Shown here piece after piece: positions 6,361-8,117 of a DNA stretch of 8,117 nucleotides (position 1 is its first letter; each line of letters opens with the position of its first letter). The stretch comes from Litorimonas sp963922935 (GTDB lineage: Bacteria; Pseudomonadota; Alphaproteobacteria; Caulobacterales; Maricaulaceae): NCBI GenBank assembly GCA_963922935.1, contig CAWUKE010000099.1, forward strand, positions 1 to 8,117, in the 5' to 3' direction. Both the position numbers and the translations under genes were made by a program. The notes beneath the pieces are model-generated. The model did not search any database. It was not told the DNA's origin and worked only from the letters and a program-made list of their open reading frames with translations.

Positions 6361-6963
6361 ATGATAAATGACGCCTTTCCCCTTCCGACGCGACAGGATG
6401 CTGTCCTTGATTTTTTGTCTCATCGTCGATCCAACTTATCGAAAGCCATGGAGAGCCCAGGGCCGAGCGATGAGGAACTCAAGACTATCCTGACAATTGG
6501 GACGCGCGTCCCCGATCACCGCAAGCTGACGCCCTGGCGGATCACGGTCTGGCAGGGTGAGGCGCGCGAGAAAATTGGTGAAACGCTGCGCGCCATCTAC
6601 GCCTCTGACAATCCTGATCATCCAGAAGAGCGCCAAGTCTTTGAAGCGGCCCGTTTCTTACGCGCCCCGACGGTTTTGGGGGTCTATAGCGCACCGAAAG
6701 ACTGCCCTCGCGGCACCCCAAAATGGGAACAACAACTCTCCGCCGGGGCGGTGTGTTTCAACCTCTGCTTAGCCGCCCAAGCGAGTGGATTTGGCGCGCA
6801 GTGGCTGACCGAATGGTACGCTTATGATGATCGGGCGAGAGCCGCTCTTGGCTTAAGAGACGGGGAGCAAGTGGCAGGCTTCATCTATATCGGGACGCCA
6901 ACACACCCGTCCTCCCCACGCGCCCGACCCAGTCTCGACGAGGTTGTAGATTACATAAAATAA
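6361..6963 (+). CDS. Nitroreductase family protein (YdjA-like)
   Basis: 200-residue FMN-dependent NAD(P)H oxidoreductase of the compact YdjA branch of the nitroreductase family. It shows HRRSNLSKAM (21-30, Arg residues that bind the FMN phosphate), the YdjA-like loop RVPDHRKLTPWR (49-60), KWEQQLSAGAVCFNLCLAAQ (121-140), GFGAQWLT (143-150, glycine-rich FMN contact) and VAGFIYIGTP (171-180). Length and motif order match E. coli YdjA. Such enzymes reduce nitroaromatics or quinones in vitro; the natural substrate is usually unknown. ATG 6361 is the first usable start; the ribosome binding site is poor (TAAAG region). No intrinsic terminator follows: a 5-bp hairpin at 6998-7013 lacks a T-run. Confidence 0.92.
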   Translation: MINDAFPLPTRQDAVLDFLSHRRSNLSKAMESPGPSDEELKTILTIGTRVPDHRKLTPWRITVWQGEAREKIGETLRAIYASDNPDHPEERQVFEAARFLRAPTVLGVYSAPKDCPRGTPKWEQQLSAGAVCFNLCLAAQASGFGAQWLTEWYAYDDRARAALGLRDGEQVAGFIYIGTPTHPSSPRARPSLDEVVDYIK

Positions 6964-6990
6964 CATCGCAGCTTATGTGTATTTCATGTG

Positions 6991-7130
6991 TAAAATTAGC
7001 CCCTTAGTGGGCTCTGGGACCGTGACACAGGATAACGCTGACGCTAACGGGCCCTGTGGCCGCCTTTGGCGCCGCAAGCTCCTGGTCTCCAACTGCGCCC
7101 CGTGAGACCGGGAGCCCTTCCCCTAAAATC
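6991..7130 (+). ncRNA. Candidate structured RNA or structured 5' leader between the nitroreductase and CIA30 genes
   Basis: No credible gene lies in 6964-7177, but it is dense in complementary segments. GCTCCTGGTCTC (7078-7089) pairs with GAGACCGGGAGC (7104-7115) as 12 bp with one G-U. The same 3' arm can instead pair with GGGCTCTGG (7009-7017) through 7108-7117 with one bulged G, optionally extended by TTAG/CTAA (7004-7007 with 7123-7126). GGGACC (7016-7021) can pair with GGTCTC (7084-7089). CACAGG/CCTGTG (7026-7031, 7053-7058) and GTGG(C)CGCC-TTT-GGCGCCGC (7056-7075) form further hairpins. TAAAAT at 6991-6996 could be a -10 box, but no -35 is clear. It could be a free small RNA or the CIA30 gene leader (ATG 48 bases downstream). 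I do not recognise a known class: it lacks the marks of 4.5S RNA, tmRNA, RNase P RNA and the common riboswitches, and its shape does not clearly fit 6S RNA. Confidence 0.35.
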
Positions 7131-7177
7131 TGACGAATTGCCGCCATCTCGCGCCTCGCCAATGACGTAAGCAGATC

Positions 7178-7804
7178 ATGCGTCTCTTAGCGGCTATGTC
7201 CTTGTTTTTAATGTCCTGTAACGCCGTTGCGACGGATCAGGAAACGCCCTCGAACGCTTTGGCTTCCCAGACTGATACGATGATAAAGGCGCCCACTATG
7301 ATGATGACGTTCAATTCGGCCGAAGCCGTCGCGCCTTGGCGGGCGGTCAATGACGGGGTGATGGGCGGGTTATCCTCTGGCGGCCCGGACTTTGACGCGC
7401 AAGCCGGCGATGCGGGCGCGCTTATCTTTGCAGGCACGATCAATACGAATGGCGGCGGCTTTTCGTCGATCCGTCACCCGATGACGCCGGGGGCGTTGGC
7501 TGGGGCAGACGGCATGCGCTTGCACGTCAAAAGCGATGGCCGTGCCTATCGCCTCACCTTTCGGACAAGCCAACGCTGGCGCGGGCGCAGCGTCTCTTGG
7601 CAGATACCCATCCCGCGCACGGAGCCCGGCACATGGGCAGAGGTGATCGCCCTGTTTGATCAGGCTGAGGCCAGCATCTTTGGCCGCCGCGTTAATGCCG
7701 GGACCTTCAATCCGACCGATGTGCGCGAAATGGGGATTATCCTCGCCGACGGGCAAGACGGCCCGTTCCGGTTGGAAGTCGCGGGGGTGGAGACTACGCT
7801 GTAG
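7178..7804 (+). CDS. CIA30 family protein, probable lipoprotein
   Basis: 208 residues. The domain from about residue 43 to 205 matches the CIA30 (NDUFAF1, complex I intermediate-associated protein 30) fold: TFNSAEAVAPWRAVNDGVMG (44-63, the W-x-x-VNDGVMGG core), TNGGGFSSIR (90-99), KSDGRAYRLTFRT (118-130), a Trp at 153 in the expected place and MGIILADGQDGPFRLEVAGV (185-204). Mitochondrial homologues assist complex I assembly. Bacterial relatives are jelly-roll, carbohydrate-module-like proteins whose roles are mostly unknown, so a complex I role here is not implied. The N-terminus looks like a lipoprotein signal (hydrophobic 3-12, lipobox-like LMSC with Cys14), followed by a Thr/Ser/Ala-rich linker, so I expect a periplasm-facing lipid-anchored protein. 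Methionine at lipobox -2 is unusual. ATG 7178 has no strong ribosome binding site; the alternative Met at 41-43 would remove the signal. Confidence 0.87.
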   Translation: MRLLAAMSLFLMSCNAVATDQETPSNALASQTDTMIKAPTMMMTFNSAEAVAPWRAVNDGVMGGLSSGGPDFDAQAGDAGALIFAGTINTNGGGFSSIRHPMTPGALAGADGMRLHVKSDGRAYRLTFRTSQRWRGRSVSWQIPIPRTEPGTWAEVIALFDQAEASIFGRRVNAGTFNPTDVREMGIILADGQDGPFRLEVAGVETTL

Positions 7805-7822
7805 CCGCTTAGGACGCATCCT

Positions 7823-7828
7823 TAAAAT
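7823..7828 (+). promoter_or_regulatory. Possible -10 box upstream of the secreted-protein gene
   Basis: TAAAAT matches 5 of 6 positions of the -10 consensus. No convincing -35 lies 16-18 bases upstream. If used, the transcript would start near 7835 and its leader would contain the whole 7847-7879 hairpin. Confidence 0.25.
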
Positions 7829-7846
7829 TTACTCTTGAAAGTTGCC

Positions 7847-7883
7847 CCCCCCTTTTTGCTAGCGAAGTGGAAAGGGGGGTTTT
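7847..7883 (+). terminator. Hairpin with TTTT tail; terminator-like, overlaps the Shine-Dalgarno of the next gene
   Basis: Six C then TTT (7847-7855) pair perfectly with AAA then six G (7871-7879). Inside, TTGCT (7856-7860) pairs with AGTGG (7866-7870) using three G-U wobbles, so the RNA stem can reach 14 bp around the loop AGCGA. TTTT follows at 7880-7883, then the ATG of the next gene. It may end CIA30 transcripts. However, the G-run is also the only ribosome binding site for the gene at 7884, so the hairpin may control translation instead or as well. Confidence 0.7.
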
Positions 7884-8117
7884 ATGCAGCACAGATTACT
7901 CATGAGCGGCGTACTCATTATAGGCAGCGCCACTTTCCTACCCAATTTATTTTCGTCCGACACGGGCAAAGCCTTTGCGGATTTTGATTGTGAGGTTCCC
8001 GCTCCCAACTGTCAGACCACAGACCTCCTACAACCTGACCCCGATCCGGGTTTACAAGATCCAGGCGTGCAAGACCTTGGGGGCGGCAATTTCTACCCGG
8101 ACAATAATCAAGGTCCA
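7884..8117 (+). CDS. Secreted protein of unknown function (N-terminal part, cut by window edge)
   Basis: An open frame of 78 codons runs from ATG 7884 to the end of the window without a stop. Residues 1-32 form a signal peptide: basic start MQHR, hydrophobic core (about 5-23) and a signal peptidase I site after GKAFA, giving a mature start DFDCEVPAPNC. After two cysteines (36 and 43, possible disulfide) the chain becomes rich in Pro, Asp, Gly and Gln, with a loose repeat (PDPDPGLQDPGVQDLGGG, about 51-68) typical of a flexible linker or surface repeat. The family is not recognisable from this part. The start is supported by the G-run AGGGGGG (7873-7879) four bases before ATG and by the signal peptide. 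The next Met (residue 7) would lose the basic residues. Confidence 0.75.
   Translation, partial: MQHRLLMSGVLIIGSATFLPNLFSSDTGKAFADFDCEVPAPNCQTTDLLQPDPDPGLQDPGVQDLGGGNFYPDNNQGP

Noticed and set aside
6975..7007. Tiny frame MCISCVKLAP that could be a leader peptide before the structured gap
   Set aside because: No Shine-Dalgarno, no run of regulatory codons, and it would overlap the candidate -10 box. Its length is easily chance.
6991..7130. Assignment of the structured gap as 6S RNA, 4.5S RNA or a cobalamin/glycine/fluoride riboswitch
   Set aside because: Short resemblances appear, but the diagnostic cores do not: no GGAAGCAGCC-type SRP loop, no 6S central bubble flanked by long stems on both sides, and no complete riboswitch consensus.

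Overview
The window is bacterial chromosome of moderately high GC. The protein families point to an Alphaproteobacterium: paired etfB-etfA, an FMN-binding glutamate synthase-family protein, a YgjP-type metalloprotease, a small basic DUF6481-like protein, a CIA30-family protein and a YdjA-type nitroreductase. A marine Maricaulales/Hyphomonadales-type organism would fit, but that is a guess from gene style. There are no tRNA or rRNA genes, CRISPR arrays, insertion sequences or phage genes. The longest gap between genes is 214 bases.

Layout. Bases 1-1010 hold two leftward genes: the start of an FMN-binding glutamate synthase-family gene (cut by the window edge) and a YgjP/DUF45 zinc metalloprotease. 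The protease start codon overlaps, head to head, the start codon of a rightward gene for a large acidic lipoprotein of unknown function (1009-2730). A six-helix TMEM175-family membrane protein follows three bases later (2734-3471). Next is a textbook etfB-etfA operon (3584-5271) with TAATG start/stop overlap, closed by a perfect 13-bp terminator hairpin. That hairpin also serves the convergent leftward gene for a highly charged coiled-coil protein (5344-5691). Upstream of it is a leftward RidA-family gene (5811-6275), divergent from a rightward nitroreductase gene (6361-6963).

Bases 6964-7177 carry no gene but are rich in inverted repeats with mutually exclusive pairings. They may encode a structured RNA or the 5' leader of the next gene, a CIA30-family lipoprotein (7178-7804). 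A C-run/G-run hairpin separates it from the start of a secreted protein (7884 to the window end). That hairpin looks like a terminator, yet its 3' arm is also the only Shine-Dalgarno sequence of the secreted protein.

Function. Most of the window is housekeeping or envelope: electron transfer from flavin dehydrogenases to the quinone pool (EtfAB), removal of reactive enamine/imine intermediates (RidA), flavin-dependent reduction (nitroreductase), a cation-channel-like membrane protein and three exported proteins. I see no defence, secretion or biosynthetic cluster. The parts least explained by known families are the structured gap at 6990-7130, the hairpin at 7847-7879 and the lipoprotein/TMEM175 pair.
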